64,000 nt of DNA. It comes from a virus. Shown here in pieces: positions 19,303-27,630 of this stretch. The stretch covers positions 1 to 64,000 of the IMG/VR virus record IMGVR_UViG_3300009146_000001; one strand, 5' to 3'. The notes under the pieces are model-generated. The model was not told the origin of the DNA. It was given only the letters and a program-made list of their open reading frames with translations, and searched no databases. The position numbers and the translations under genes were made by a program. Position 1 is the first letter of the stretch, and each line of letters begins with the position of its first letter.

Positions 19303-19599
19303 TCAAGCTGAAGTGCGGATAACCACACTCACAATGCTCGTATGTTGGAGCATTCTTTTCCCGGAGGCGTACTCCCGCATAACCTCGGCGGCGGTCCGGA
19401 CTTTCTCGGAATCCCTGAGGAGACGCTTGATCTCGGACTCGTCGAGAGTCTCGGCCCGCATGCACCCGGCCTTGGCGGCCAGCCCATCCGCCTCCGAGTG
19501 CATCGCCTCGATCATGGCGTAGAACGGTGCCGAGCCGAAGAAGTCGTCTAACTCCCTCCGGACCGGGAGGGCCAAGTCTTTGCGGATGAGGTCGATCAT
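19303..19599 (-). CDS. Hypothetical helical protein between portal and scaffold (98 aa)
   Basis: MIDLIRKDLALPVRRELDDF onward; mostly helical and soluble. It overlaps the portal gene's stop by 4 bases (ATGA), so it is translated with it. Small proteins in this slot are often portal chaperones or head-morphogenesis factors, but I do not recognise this one. Confidence 0.65.
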   Translation of the reverse strand: MIDLIRKDLALPVRRELDDFFGSAPFYAMIEAMHSEADGLAAKAGCMRAETLDESEIKRLLRDSEKVRTAAEVMREYASGKRMLQHTSIVSVVIRTSA

Positions 19600-22103
19600 G
19601 CGCCCCCCATCGGGATCGGAGGCATCGGCATCTGGGGCAGCGCGGCGATGCGGCCCATGATCATCTCGATGGCCTGCATGAGCTGCTGGATCTGCTGGGT
19701 GTTGCCCTCGCCAGCCTGCTGAACCTGCTGGATCATCTCCTGTAGGGGCTCAATGACTTGCGTCTTGATGGTCTCGCCGAAGGCACCCATCTGCTGCTCC
19801 TGCATCTGGGCAACCATCTCCTGCACCCGCGCCATGATGTCGTCGGGTGAGGGGCCAGCCTGCTGCTGGGGAGGAGCGCCCTGAGGACCGGCCGGGGCAC
19901 CACCGCCCCCGCCACCACCCGCTGCTGCGGCTGCGGCTGCCATCTCCGGGGGAACGCCACCGGCCGCCGCTGCCTCCTGAAGCTGCTGACGCTCCTTCGA
20001 AGGGGGCCTGATCTTCACGTTCTTCGGCAGGCCGGAGAACTGGGCAATCGTGTTGAAGGCGTCGACGATGCCCTCCGTGCCCATCGCATCCACCACCTGC
20101 GGCACCGAGAAGACCGTCTGCGCGAACTGCATGAGGCCCATCGCGAGCTGGGCATCGTCACCCCGGCGAACCCCTTCCCGGTCGGAAGCGAACGCCGAAA
20201 CCGTGAGGGCCGACTTCGGGCCGATCACCCCGTAGGTCTTGCCGTCGCCCTCCTCGATCTCGAAGCCCATGTTGTCGAGAGCCTCCTTCGAAGCCCCATC
20301 GAGGTCAGCCACCTGCGCCATCACGAGGTCGTCGCCATAGGCCATGAACCCGGCGTAGATCTGTTCCTTCCAAGCCTGTATCGAGCTGTCGATGAAGGAG
20401 TCGGTCAGGGCCACCCGCTTGCTGGTGTAGGTCTGGTTGACCTTGATCTCCTCCGCCGTCTGGACGTGGCGGGCGGTGCTGCCGGTCTCCTGTGCGGTGA
20501 ACCCGAGGATCCGCTCGACCATATCGAGGGTCGTGCTGATCCCCTGCATGATGTCGCTGATGTTCCCGTAGGCGAAGGCGACCGGGCGGAAAAGGTTCTG
20601 CGGCTCCCCGGCCGTCGGCTCGTAGCTCATGTCCCGGAAGGAAATCGGGACGAAGTTCAAATCCGTATAAAGCTCCTTGCCCATCCGGTTCAGGCGCTCG
20701 ATCACATCCGGCCCGACCGCGTCCTTGTTGTACCAGATGATGTTGACGAGGTTCCGGCGGATCGTGAGGAGGAACTGGCTGAAGAGATTACTGAGCTGGT
20801 CTTGGTACGGAATGATGTCCGTGACCATCGAGCTGATGCGCCATAAGTTCTGGTCCGCATCGTAGGGGCAGGCCCGCACCGGCGTGTAGCAGAACGGCTC
20901 AACGAGGAGCGGCGTCCGGTCGTTGATCATGTGGAAGCAGAACCAGATCTGGGCGTCGTAATCGAAGAGGTCGAACTGCTTGGGGTTGATCTTCTGGTAG
21001 AGCTTCGCGACCACCGTGCCCTGATCGTGCTTGGTGTAGGTGTAACGGTACGCCTCCTGCGACCGATCCACCTCCGACCGCTGCGAGTTCGAATCCCAGA
21101 GGGCATCCGGCATCGCTATCGTGCACGGGTACATGGTCGAATAAAGATCCCATGCCGAGTGCTCGATCCACGACAGCGAGCCCACCGCCTTCCCCGACTC
21201 CTTCTCCTCTTTCGTGAACCAGTACCGCTTGTTCGTCAGGATGTCCCCGTAGCGGTAGATATCCCAGTAACCGGCGTACTGGACCCCGGTGTCGGTGTTA
21301 ACGCTGAGAACCCGGTGAGCGAGGTCGATGAAGGCCCGAGATGGATGCGGGATGTCGTTTCGGATTCCCTCGCGAACCACCACGGGATCGAGGGTCTTCT
21401 CCCCCTTGTCGTTCTGAATCTGCCTGAGCTGGACGTCTCGATAGTATGGCTCCTTGGCGAAAACAAGGGCCGTTCCATACTTGAGCATCGTAAGGATTTC
21501 CTGCCGGAAGTCAGCCCGGTATCCCATGTCCTGAGTCATCCGCTCCCCCCGCCAAGTGATGATCTGGGTGCGGAGGTGGTTCTCCCGCGAAGGCACCTGC
21601 GCCTCGTATTTGAGGAAGGGTGACTGGTCCCGCTGCTCCACCAAGGTTGCCCAGCGGATCTTCACGTACTGCGGACAGATCGGGACGTCGACGTTGAAGA
21701 AGGTCGGTAACTCCAGCTTCATCATCGGGCGGCCCGCCGAGTCCGTCATCGGCTGGCGGGTGATCGGATCCATCGCCGGGGTGAGCATCGAGGTGAGGCC
21801 CCAGTCCTTCACCACCGACATGAGGTTCGGCTGCTCGCGGCCACCGTTGGAGATGAGCCCCTTGGCCAAGGTCGTCGACACCTGCTGCTGCGAGACGTCG
21901 CAGGCTTGATCAATGCACCAGTACCACCGGGCGTTCCGTAGATTCCGATTAACCCCTTCCCGGACTCTGGACGAGGTGAGGTCGATCAACTCCTTGATCT
22001 TGGGATCCCACGCCGCCTCGCCGCCGTCTGGCTGGAACTTCTTTCTTAGCTTCTCGGGGTCATAGCCAGATGCCGCCAGAACCTTCGGGTCAATCATGGA
22101 CAC
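19596..22103 (-). CDS. Putative portal protein (835 aa)
   Basis: MSMIDPKVLAASGYDPEKL onward; the second Met (residue 3) could also be the start. Large alpha/beta core, residues about 1-680, with the position and composition of a portal: many Trp/Tyr, motifs such as P-Y-Q-D-Q-L-S-N-L-F-S-Q-F and E-T-G-S-T-A-R-H-V-Q-T-A-E-E-I. The C-terminal 150 residues carry a Gly/Ala-rich run, then Gln-rich coiled coil and a Met/Pro tail, probably facing the head interior. The terminase gene lies 0.85 kb away on the other strand. Confidence 0.7.
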   Translation of the reverse strand: MSMIDPKVLAASGYDPEKLRKKFQPDGGEAAWDPKIKELIDLTSSRVREGVNRNLRNARWYWCIDQACDVSQQQVSTTLAKGLISNGGREQPNLMSVVKDWGLTSMLTPAMDPITRQPMTDSAGRPMMKLELPTFFNVDVPICPQYVKIRWATLVEQRDQSPFLKYEAQVPSRENHLRTQIITWRGERMTQDMGYRADFRQEILTMLKYGTALVFAKEPYYRDVQLRQIQNDKGEKTLDPVVVREGIRNDIPHPSRAFIDLAHRVLSVNTDTGVQYAGYWDIYRYGDILTNKRYWFTKEEKESGKAVGSLSWIEHSAWDLYSTMYPCTIAMPDALWDSNSQRSEVDRSQEAYRYTYTKHDQGTVVAKLYQKINPKQFDLFDYDAQIWFCFHMINDRTPLLVEPFCYTPVRACPYDADQNLWRISSMVTDIIPYQDQLSNLFSQFLLTIRRNLVNIIWYNKDAVGPDVIERLNRMGKELYTDLNFVPISFRDMSYEPTAGEPQNLFRPVAFAYGNISDIMQGISTTLDMVERILGFTAQETGSTARHVQTAEEIKVNQTYTSKRVALTDSFIDSSIQAWKEQIYAGFMAYGDDLVMAQVADLDGASKEALDNMGFEIEEGDGKTYGVIGPKSALTVSAFASDREGVRRGDDAQLAMGLMQFAQTVFSVPQVVDAMGTEGIVDAFNTIAQFSGLPKNVKIRPPSKERQQLQEAAAAGGVPPEMAAAAAAAGGGGGGGAPAGPQGAPPQQQAGPSPDDIMARVQEMVAQMQEQQMGAFGETIKTQVIEPLQEMIQQVQQAGEGNTQQIQQLMQAIEMIMGRIAALPQMPMPPIPMGGA

Positions 22104-22129
22104 ATAGAATCAGCGACTGCGCAGGATCT

Positions 22130-22624
22130 TCAAGGGGGTTCAGGCATGGCCTCGGGCGGCAATCGGTTCACCCGGTCAATCGCCACCGTGGCGCGGAAGT
22201 CACATCCGGGAACGAACATCTTCACCTTGGGCTGCGGCATCGCCCCGTGCGTGACGTCGTAGTCATCCCCGGTGGTCCGCAGCCTGCGCTTGTGCTCGTC
22301 GACGAGGTTCTGCGCCCGGATCCGGCCGCGAAGCTGGACCTTCATCTTCTCGAACCGCAGGCGTCCCTCGCGGTGGAGCGTCAGCTCGAACCGGTTGTTG
22401 GCCTCATTGAGGAGCTGCAACGCCCTCGTCTTCTGGTTCATCAACCGCTCGAAGTCCTCCGCCGACAGGTCCGGCCGGGCGAGGCGCTTATCAAACTGAT
22501 CGAGGGTCTTGCGCAGATGTTCCCGAGTCCACTGCTGCATCCCCTCGATGCGGCCGTGCATCTGGTCGATGCGGGTGAAAACCTCATCTCTTCCAACCGA
22601 TAGAGAGCCCCCGGTTTCTTGCAT
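22130..22624 (-). CDS. Hypothetical helical protein upstream of portal (164 aa)
   Basis: The start at 22624 (MQETGGSLSVGRDEVFTRI) is preferred; the frame upstream shadows the neighbouring Cys-rich gene. Residues 15-115 form long charged helices (R-I-D-Q-M-H-G-R-I-E-G-M, E-D-F-E-R-L-M-N-Q-K), suggesting a coiled coil. It could be a small terminase or a portal accessory by position. No DNA-binding helix-turn-helix was recognised. Confidence 0.6.
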   Translation of the reverse strand: MQETGGSLSVGRDEVFTRIDQMHGRIEGMQQWTREHLRKTLDQFDKRLARPDLSAEDFERLMNQKTRALQLLNEANNRFELTLHREGRLRFEKMKVQLRGRIRAQNLVDEHKRRLRTTGDDYDVTHGAMPQPKVKMFVPGCDFRATVAIDRVNRLPPEAMPEPP

Positions 22625-22958
22625 AACAGGTCTTCTTTGGGTAACCGGCAACCAAGGGGAGGTAGCACCAACACCCCTCCTGATGCACCGCACTGTCGGG
22701 CTCCATCTTGCCGGGCGTCCCGCAGGTCTCGTACTCAGCGTCGTAGAACGGGCATTCGGTCCGGCAGGTGTTCAGCCGCTCGGCACCAAGCTCCTTGTCC
22801 GGGGAACTCCAGAGCGCCTTCGTCAGGCCCCAAGCCCCGCCAGCGATGTGGCCAATCGCCTCGGGAAGCGGCAGCGATTTGAACGCTCCGTGGATGGCCG
22901 CCCATGTGGAGACCACGGGTTGCCACCACTTTCTTGTGTGCCTAACCTCACTGGACAT
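22584..22958 (-). CDS. Cys-rich phage protein (124 aa)
   Basis: MSSEVRHTRKWWQPVVSTW onward. The C-terminal half has a cysteine pattern C-x3-C-P-F-Y-D-x5-C-G ... G-C-W-C-Y-L-P-L ... C, a pattern I recall from small proteins near phage portals that probably bind Zn or an Fe-S centre. Its ATG at 22956-22958 interlocks with the terminase ATG at 22957-22959 on the other strand. It overlaps the downstream gene by 41 bases. Confidence 0.6.
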   Translation of the reverse strand: MSSEVRHTRKWWQPVVSTWAAIHGAFKSLPLPEAIGHIAGGAWGLTKALWSSPDKELGAERLNTCRTECPFYDAEYETCGTPGKMEPDSAVHQEGCWCYLPLVAGYPKKTCYARNRGLSIGWKR

Positions 22959-24447
22959 GTTGATTCAGCACGACGCTTGGCAGCCACCACTCCACCCAAA
23001 GGGAGCGGAGATTGTCAACGACCGCCATAGGTTCCTCCTCGTGACCGGGGCCAAGCTGTCCACCAAGACTATCTCGATCTGCCACAAACTCACCAAGCAT
23101 CTCTACGAACAGCGCGGGGCGCATATCGGGATCATCGTCAAGCGTCAGGAGGTAGGTCGGCTGGGCGTCTGGCCGGACATCACTGAATTCGTCATCCCCA
23201 AAATCTGGCAGGCAGACGCCGGGGTTGTCCCGTGGATCATCCGGCCCAAGGTGCTCTCGGATACCAAGCGGCGAATCTTCTCGGTCATGAACCACTGCGC
23301 CGACATCGGGCGGTGCTCGCTCATCTCCGCGTACCGTTCCAGCGAGATCGAGCAGCTCCTCAAGAACACGCGCTTCTCGATGATCTACGTCAATGAGGCT
23401 GACCAGTTCCCCGCCTCGATCTTCAATGCCTGCGCGGACCAGCTACGAATGGAACATATGGGGGTTCCCTACGAAGCCCATCAGTTGATCCTCGATTGCA
23501 ACCCGCCCAACGAGGGGGAAAAGCACTGGCTCCACAAGATCTTCTTCGACCCGGCGGAAAAGGATCAGGTCTGGTATCGGGACTACAAGGTCATCACCGC
23601 CACCATCGAAGACAACCCGTGGCTCAACCAGAAGGATCTGGAGTCACTGATCCAGCGTTACCGCAATCACCCGCGACAGTACGCCCGGTACATTCTCTCC
23701 CAATGGGTTCCATCATCGGAGGGTTCAATCTTCGAGAACGTCTTCGAGGAGACAACCCACGTCGTCGGCGAGATCAATCCCGGCCAGCCACGCCACCTCT
23801 GGTCGGTCCTTATGCCGCCCATGGGAACCAACGAGATCATCCGGGGCTGGGACTTGGGCGACGTCAACCACTCCTGCGTCTTCATCACCAAGCGACTCTA
23901 CGAGAACGCTTACTGCTACGACGTGATCGACGACCTCACCCTCATCGACCGGCCAACCTCGATCCGCGAGTTCACCCGGCAAGTCATGGACAAGAGCGAT
24001 TTCTGGCAGGACGTCCTGACCAAGCGGGGAGCGGACGGGGTTCGCTGGGTTGACTGGGCGGATCCGACCGCCTTCATCTTCCGGTCGAGCGGACAGGGAT
24101 CGACTCACTCTGCGGAAGTCTATGCCGCATCCCGGAAACAAATCCGGCTGCGGCCAGTGAAGAAGGGACCGGGATCGGTCGCCGCCAGAGTCTCCCTCAT
24201 GATGCGGCTTCTCCTTGATGGTCGACTCTCGTTATCGGTCCTGTCCCGCGCCTGCATCAACGCGATGATCGGCCTCAAGCCATCGTCATCCGGCGGGGTG
24301 AAACGCTCCCCGGAAATCCATGCCTTCGATGCGATGTCCTACGGTATCGGCGGGGAAATCGGAGGCGACCTCCGGGATGAGGCCAACCAACCCGATGAGA
24401 TAACGACTACCGTGGAGAACAGCTCAGTCGTTTCGGTCCGGCTTTAA
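22957..24447 (+). CDS. terL: Terminase large subunit
   Basis: The start ATG at 22957 gives 496 aa. The ATPase domain has an atypical P-loop at about residues 31-38 (G-A-K-L-S-T-K-T, lacking the usual final Gly), a strand ending M-I-Y-V-N-E-A-D as Walker B/catalytic carboxylate, and N-P-P-N-E-G-E-K-H-W-L as a likely coupling motif. The RNase H-like nuclease domain has I-R-G-W-D-L-G-D, R-W-V-D-W-A-D-P-T and I-H-A-F-D-A-M-S-Y-G as its acidic clusters. Role: ATP-driven packaging and cutting of genome concatemers at the portal. It is the only plus-strand gene in the head-tail block. No clear Shine-Dalgarno was seen; its start overlaps a divergent gene. Confidence 0.88.
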   Translation: MLIQHDAWQPPLHPKGAEIVNDRHRFLLVTGAKLSTKTISICHKLTKHLYEQRGAHIGIIVKRQEVGRLGVWPDITEFVIPKIWQADAGVVPWIIRPKVLSDTKRRIFSVMNHCADIGRCSLISAYRSSEIEQLLKNTRFSMIYVNEADQFPASIFNACADQLRMEHMGVPYEAHQLILDCNPPNEGEKHWLHKIFFDPAEKDQVWYRDYKVITATIEDNPWLNQKDLESLIQRYRNHPRQYARYILSQWVPSSEGSIFENVFEETTHVVGEINPGQPRHLWSVLMPPMGTNEIIRGWDLGDVNHSCVFITKRLYENAYCYDVIDDLTLIDRPTSIREFTRQVMDKSDFWQDVLTKRGADGVRWVDWADPTAFIFRSSGQGSTHSAEVYAASRKQIRLRPVKKGPGSVAARVSLMMRLLLDGRLSLSVLSRACINAMIGLKPSSSGGVKRSPEIHAFDAMSYGIGGEIGGDLRDEANQPDEITTTVENSSVVSVRL

Positions 24448-24713
24448 TTCCACTCAACCCCGGCCATGCCCTTGAAGATCTTCTGCCAAATCCTGCGGTC
24501 GCGCCTGACCTTGTCGCGCATCGGCTTGGGCATCTGGGCCTCCTGCCTTTTTGACACCTTCACCAGTCCTCCATTTCCAACCGCGTAAAGGTTCCCGCAG
24601 CCCGCGCAGATCCCGCATACGCCCGGCCGAACCTGATGGAACTCCAGATGCCTCTCCTGTCCACAGTGGGGACACGGGGCCACTACCACCATTTGAATTG
24701 CGCAGCAGTTCAT
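24444..24713 (-). CDS. Small zinc-ribbon protein (89 aa)
   Basis: MNCCAIQMVVVAPCPHCGQ onward; the start may instead be Met8. C-P-H-C ... C-G-I-C-A-G-C forms a two-knuckle zinc ribbon, followed by a basic C-terminal helix (K-P-M-R-D-K-V-R-R-D-R-R-I-W). It overlaps the end of terL convergently by 4 bases. A nucleic-acid-binding role is likely from fold and charge. Confidence 0.6.
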   Translation of the reverse strand: MNCCAIQMVVVAPCPHCGQERHLEFHQVRPGVCGICAGCGNLYAVGNGGLVKVSKRQEAQMPKPMRDKVRRDRRIWQKIFKGMAGVEWN

Positions 24714-24876
24714 ACCTCACCCTCCGAAACCGGCTCGTGAATCCAGCCATGCACCAGACCAGCCATGCCACAGCGGGCACCGTCAGGAACCCAAGGAAGA
24801 ACCCAAAGCCAACAAGCCCAGCCAAGTATCCAAGGCGCATGAACGACATGGCCGCCTCGAAGCTGAGGGATCTCAT
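24454..24876 (-). CDS. Possible membrane peptide ORF overlapping the zinc-ribbon gene
   Basis: Residues 1-50 (MRSLSFEAAMSFMRLGYLA onward) contain one long hydrophobic segment (about 12-42) followed by a basic stretch, which looks like a real membrane anchor in the interval 24714-24876. The remaining 85 residues read in a second frame of the zinc-ribbon gene and look like non-coding shadow. Either a short membrane protein with a long overlapping tail or chance. Low confidence. Confidence 0.25.
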   Translation of the reverse strand: MRSLSFEAAMSFMRLGYLAGLVGFGFFLGFLTVPAVAWLVWCMAGFTSRFRRVRYELLRNSNGGSGPVSPLWTGEASGVPSGSAGRMRDLRGLREPLRGWKWRTGEGVKKAGGPDAQADARQGQARPQDLAEDLQGHGRG

Positions 24877-24891
24877 TCCGTGGCACGGATC

Positions 24892-25131
24892 TTACTTGGG
24901 CTCCAGCTCCACGATCTCACGCAGGATAGTCAGGGCGTCGCTCGCCTTCGCCAACCGCTTGAGCTGGGGTGACTCCTCGGGCGCGTTCTCGCATGTCATC
25001 CGCTCCCCATCCACGAGGGTCTCGAATAAGTCGACCGCCTCCATGAGGTCGTTGCCGTCACGGAAAGCTTCGGAATCCTCGCCAAATGGAGGCAACGGTT
25101 CGGCTTCAGCAGTCTTGGTTTTCTTTGCCAT
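24892..25131 (-). CDS. Small acidic hypothetical protein (79 aa)
   Basis: MAKKTKTAEAEPLPPFGED onward; basic first six residues, then acidic and helical (A-V-D-L-F-E-T-L-V-D-G, L-T-I-L-R-E-I-V-E-L). No recognised motif. It lies between the beta-helix operon and the zinc-ribbon gene, with a 34-base gap to the gene upstream. Confidence 0.55.
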   Translation of the reverse strand: MAKKTKTAEAEPLPPFGEDSEAFRDGNDLMEAVDLFETLVDGERMTCENAPEESPQLKRLAKASDALTILREIVELEPK

Positions 25132-25165
25132 TTGAAGTTCCTCGCACGTTACGTCGCCGCGTCAA

Positions 25166-25396
25166 TCACAGAAGACCCTTCCGGTCGGCCAGCGACTCCG
25201 GCATGGTGATGACAAGCTCGGGCCAAGCGCCCTCTGGCGTCGGCCCGTAGGTGGAGATGTGCTCCAGCGGAGACCTCGGGATCCATACCATGTCCGTTGA
25301 CGTAGGGTTGCGGTCGCGGGGCACGCGAGAGACCCGAATGGCTAGGAGGCTCTCCTCAACCTTCCAGCATCGCACCTTGGTAATCCCGTAGCTCAT
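25166..25396 (-). CDS. Hypothetical protein downstream of beta-helix gene (76 aa)
   Basis: The start at 25396 (MSYGITKVRCWKVEESLLA) overlaps the stop of the beta-helix gene by 4 bases (ATGA), which supports this start over the long upstream extension of the same frame. Compact mixed composition with no recognised motif. Translation coupling suggests a partner, chaperone or decoration protein for the beta-helix protein. Confidence 0.6.
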   Translation of the reverse strand: MSYGITKVRCWKVEESLLAIRVSRVPRDRNPTSTDMVWIPRSPLEHISTYGPTPEGAWPELVITMPESLADRKGLL

Positions 25397-26571
25397 GCTT
25401 CGAAAAGAACCTCGCCCGCAGGAGTCGGCGGATAAACCCCGGCGGTGGTCTGGCATCCATCCGGCAAGATGCACCCCCGGAACTTGATGTCCTCCACCTG
25501 CGTCCCCTTGATGCTGGCCGCGTAAAGATCCAGCGTGGCCGGTGGCGTGGGCGTTACCGCCGACCAGATGCAGTCCCGCACGATCACGTCCCCGAGATAG
25601 ACCGGAGCCCCTCCCGTTTCCTCGGACTTGTCCTGAAGCAGGACAAGAATCGCGTGGTTGGTCGTCGGGTTGACCGTCCTGAAGATGCAGTCCGAAATCT
25701 GAATCCGCGCCCGGTCGAAGCCCGCGCTCGGGGCCGGGACATCTACCCCGCAGTACCGGAAGTCCGCCTGACAACCAATGATCTGAACGTCCCGCACCGG
25801 CCCGGTGTCGCAGAAGAAGAAGCGGTCGGTGCCGCTGGACCGACAACCTTGGATGATCGTCTTCTCGTTGGCCGAGTACGCCGCGTGCGTCTGCTTCGGA
25901 GCCCCGGCGGCCTCCGGGCTCGTGACGACGCAGTCGACAATGGCCGACCCCATGATGGCCCCGGTGTCGCTCGTGATTCCCAGATAGATGCAGGTGGCGT
26001 AATTCCCGCCCTCGGACGAAACCTCGCAGCCGTCAATCCGGCAGTTCCCGTGGACCGGCGACGTGGGCGACTTGTTGCAGAGGATCCCGAACGCCTCGAT
26101 CATCGTGTTCCAGTCCCCGCCGATTCCGCGCACGGCCACGTCCTTGATCTGGGCGGACGTCGAATAGGTATGGAGCCCTGAGGATGGCAGCCCGCAGTCG
26201 CAGATGAAGCTGACCCCTTCGACCCGGACGTAGCTGCTCGCCCCGGAGCGCGACCCGGCGATGAAGGTCTCGATGTAGGTAGCTGGCTGGCCGCCCACCG
26301 TGTCCTCGTAGTCCGCCGCGAGCCTGATCTCGGTCACCTTCGACCCGGCCCCGATCAACTCACATCCCGGCCCGAGATTGCAGTAGTCCATCCCGTCGAA
26401 AGCCCACGCGCCACGGGTGTAATACGTACCGGGGTGAAGGATGAATCGGGTGTCATCCCGGTACTTCATGAAGATCTCGTCGAACTCTTCGGCGTTGGCG
26501 ATCCGCAGCGGGCTCGTCGAAGTGCCGTAGCCGAGCCCGTCGCCGGATTCCATTATGTGGATGATTCGCAT
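25393..26571 (-). CDS. Right-handed parallel beta-helix protein (392 aa), possible tailspike
   Basis: MRIIHIMESGDGLGYGTST onward. The N-terminal 60 residues resemble the entry to a pectin-lyase-like fold (F-I-L-H-P-G-T-Y-Y-T-R-G). Regular short repeats follow with inward V, I and C ladders (V-R-V-E-G-V-S-F-I-C, I-K-D-V-A-V-R-G, V-Q-I-I-G-C, I-Q-I-S-D-C-I-F, V-I-V-R-D-C-I-W, I-K-F-R-G-C-I-L). The cysteine stacking is striking. It has no signal peptide. Probably a virion spike or depolymerase; no catalytic pair can be named. Confidence 0.7.
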   Translation of the reverse strand: MRIIHIMESGDGLGYGTSTSPLRIANAEEFDEIFMKYRDDTRFILHPGTYYTRGAWAFDGMDYCNLGPGCELIGAGSKVTEIRLAADYEDTVGGQPATYIETFIAGSRSGASSYVRVEGVSFICDCGLPSSGLHTYSTSAQIKDVAVRGIGGDWNTMIEAFGILCNKSPTSPVHGNCRIDGCEVSSEGGNYATCIYLGITSDTGAIMGSAIVDCVVTSPEAAGAPKQTHAAYSANEKTIIQGCRSSGTDRFFFCDTGPVRDVQIIGCQADFRYCGVDVPAPSAGFDRARIQISDCIFRTVNPTTNHAILVLLQDKSEETGGAPVYLGDVIVRDCIWSAVTPTPPATLDLYAASIKGTQVEDIKFRGCILPDGCQTTAGVYPPTPAGEVLFEA

Positions 26572-26586
26572 GGAAGAAGATTAATC

Positions 26587-26710
26587 CCGCCGCCCGGCGA
26601 AGGCGCTGGTCTTGAGCCGCACCCGGCACACGCCGGACGGCGTCATCCCAGTGCATAACAGAGAACGCACGGGGACAGGTTGTGATGATTCGTTCTTCAC
26701 CGGGCGGCGG
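26587..26710. repeat. Long-range inverted repeat in intergenic gap
   Basis: CCGCCGCCCGG (26587-26597) and CCGGGCGGCGG (26700-26710) are perfect 11-base complements about 100 bases apart, between the beta-helix gene and the next minus-strand gene (whose stop is at 26725). No gene is evident in the 153-base gap. They could fold as an RNA with a large loop, or be a protein-binding pair. Confidence 0.4.
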
Positions 26711-26724
26711 AAAGATTGTGAGGG

Positions 26725-27105
26725 CTACTTCCTGTTTAGCCACTCCTTGCCGTGGGCAACGAATGTCGCGGAGATTCTGGACCGCTCGTCCACCGGCAAG
26801 TCGTCAAGGAACCGGAACGCCTGATCCTTCCCGGCCGTGCGCAGGATGTACTGCTTCCATCGCCATGGCTGACTGGCGAGCCCACATCCCTTCAGGAACC
26901 GGAACATGTCATCCACCAGTACGTCGTCCCATTGGCCCTTTGCGGCGATCTCCAGCACCTTGGGAAGCGGGAGCCCACTTCGTCTGGCGATCTCGGACTC
27001 GCGCAAAGGTCGGACATGGCGGCGGGGCTTTTGGATCGTGGTACGCGCCATCATTCGACAGATAAATGGCGGGAACTGGTTGAGGATTTGCCGGTTGATC
27101 CTCAT
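26725..27105 (-). CDS. Putative DNA-binding HTH protein (126 aa)
   Basis: MRINRQILNQFPPFICRMM onward, with the start overlapping the HNH stop (ATGA). Residues about 36-60 (R-E-S-E-I-A-R-R-S-G-L-P-L-P-K-V-L-E-I-A) fit a helix-turn-helix. The basic region before it (R-P-R-R-H-V-R-P-L-R) could contact DNA. The C-terminus is helical. A small regulator or small-terminase-like role is possible; no partner gene settles this. Confidence 0.55.
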   Translation of the reverse strand: MRINRQILNQFPPFICRMMARTTIQKPRRHVRPLRESEIARRSGLPLPKVLEIAAKGQWDDVLVDDMFRFLKGCGLASQPWRWKQYILRTAGKDQAFRFLDDLPVDERSRISATFVAHGKEWLNRK

Positions 27106-27338
27106 GGGTCCGTGCTGAATTTGAGATATCCATGCTCTCGGGCTTCCTTAGGGTGGCTCATCACCCAGTTGTGGCAGCTTCTGCATAAGGCGATAAGATT
27201 CCTCGGGTCCAGAATCTTTCCGGGAGCGACGCTGCGGGGGACGATATGATGGGGATCCACGGATGGTCTCTTGCCGCACCGTTCGCATACGGGGTGGTCT
27301 GAAAGGTACTTCGTCGCGATCAGGCTGAACTCCGCCAT
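27102..27338 (-). CDS. HNH endonuclease domain protein (about 78 aa)
   Basis: Starting at Met 27338 (MAEFSLIATKYLSDHPVCE), the protein is a compact HNH nuclease: C-E-R-C knuckle, D-P-H-H-I-V-P-R-S (catalytic His), D-P-R-N-L-I-A-L-C-R-S-C-H-N (Asn, second knuckle, metal His). HNH enzymes of this size work with phage packaging or nick DNA. The frame is open upstream to 27689 but looks non-coding there. Residues before Met 27338 overlap a SWIM zinc-finger ORF in another frame, so a frameshifted fusion is possible. Confidence 0.75.
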   Translation of the reverse strand: MAEFSLIATKYLSDHPVCERCGKRPSVDPHHIVPRSVAPGKILDPRNLIALCRSCHNWVMSHPKEAREHGYLKFSTDP

Positions 27339-27627
27339 CTGTGCCCGCCTTCGCGCCGAAACGCTCCGAACCCGCTTCCTCTTGCTGCTTGGTGTACGCC
27401 TCAATAACTCCATCGACGACAAGTTCACGGACGAAGGCGATGTGCTTGCAACGGACGGGCTGCTTGGTCTGCCCCTGAACCTGCTGCTTCCGAAACTCGA
27501 AGTCCTCGCAGGAGCACCAGCCATGCGGCGGATTCTCCGCGAGGTCCACCTCGTATGTGATGTTCCGGCCTCCAACGACATAGAACCTGAGCCCTTCCTT
27601 ATGCTTGACGGACTTCTTGAACAACAT
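27148..27627 (-). CDS. SWIM zinc-finger protein (up to 159 aa)
   Basis: MLFKKSVKHKEGLRFYVVG onward. Residues 38-65 match the SWIM pattern C-x-C-xn-C-x-H: W-C-S-C-E-D-F-E-F ... V-R-C-K-H-I-A-F-V. SWIM domains bind DNA or proteins. The last 60 or so residues overlap the HNH gene in another frame and are Arg/Pro-rich, suggesting the true product may stop earlier or switch frame. The start is three bases after the upstream gene's stop. Confidence 0.65.
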   Translation of the reverse strand: MLFKKSVKHKEGLRFYVVGGRNITYEVDLAENPPHGWCSCEDFEFRKQQVQGQTKQPVRCKHIAFVRELVVDGVIEAYTKQQEEAGSERFGAKAGTDGGVQPDRDEVPFRPPRMRTVRQETIRGSPSYRPPQRRSRKDSGPEESYRLMQKLPQLGDEPP

Positions 27628-27630
27628 CGG

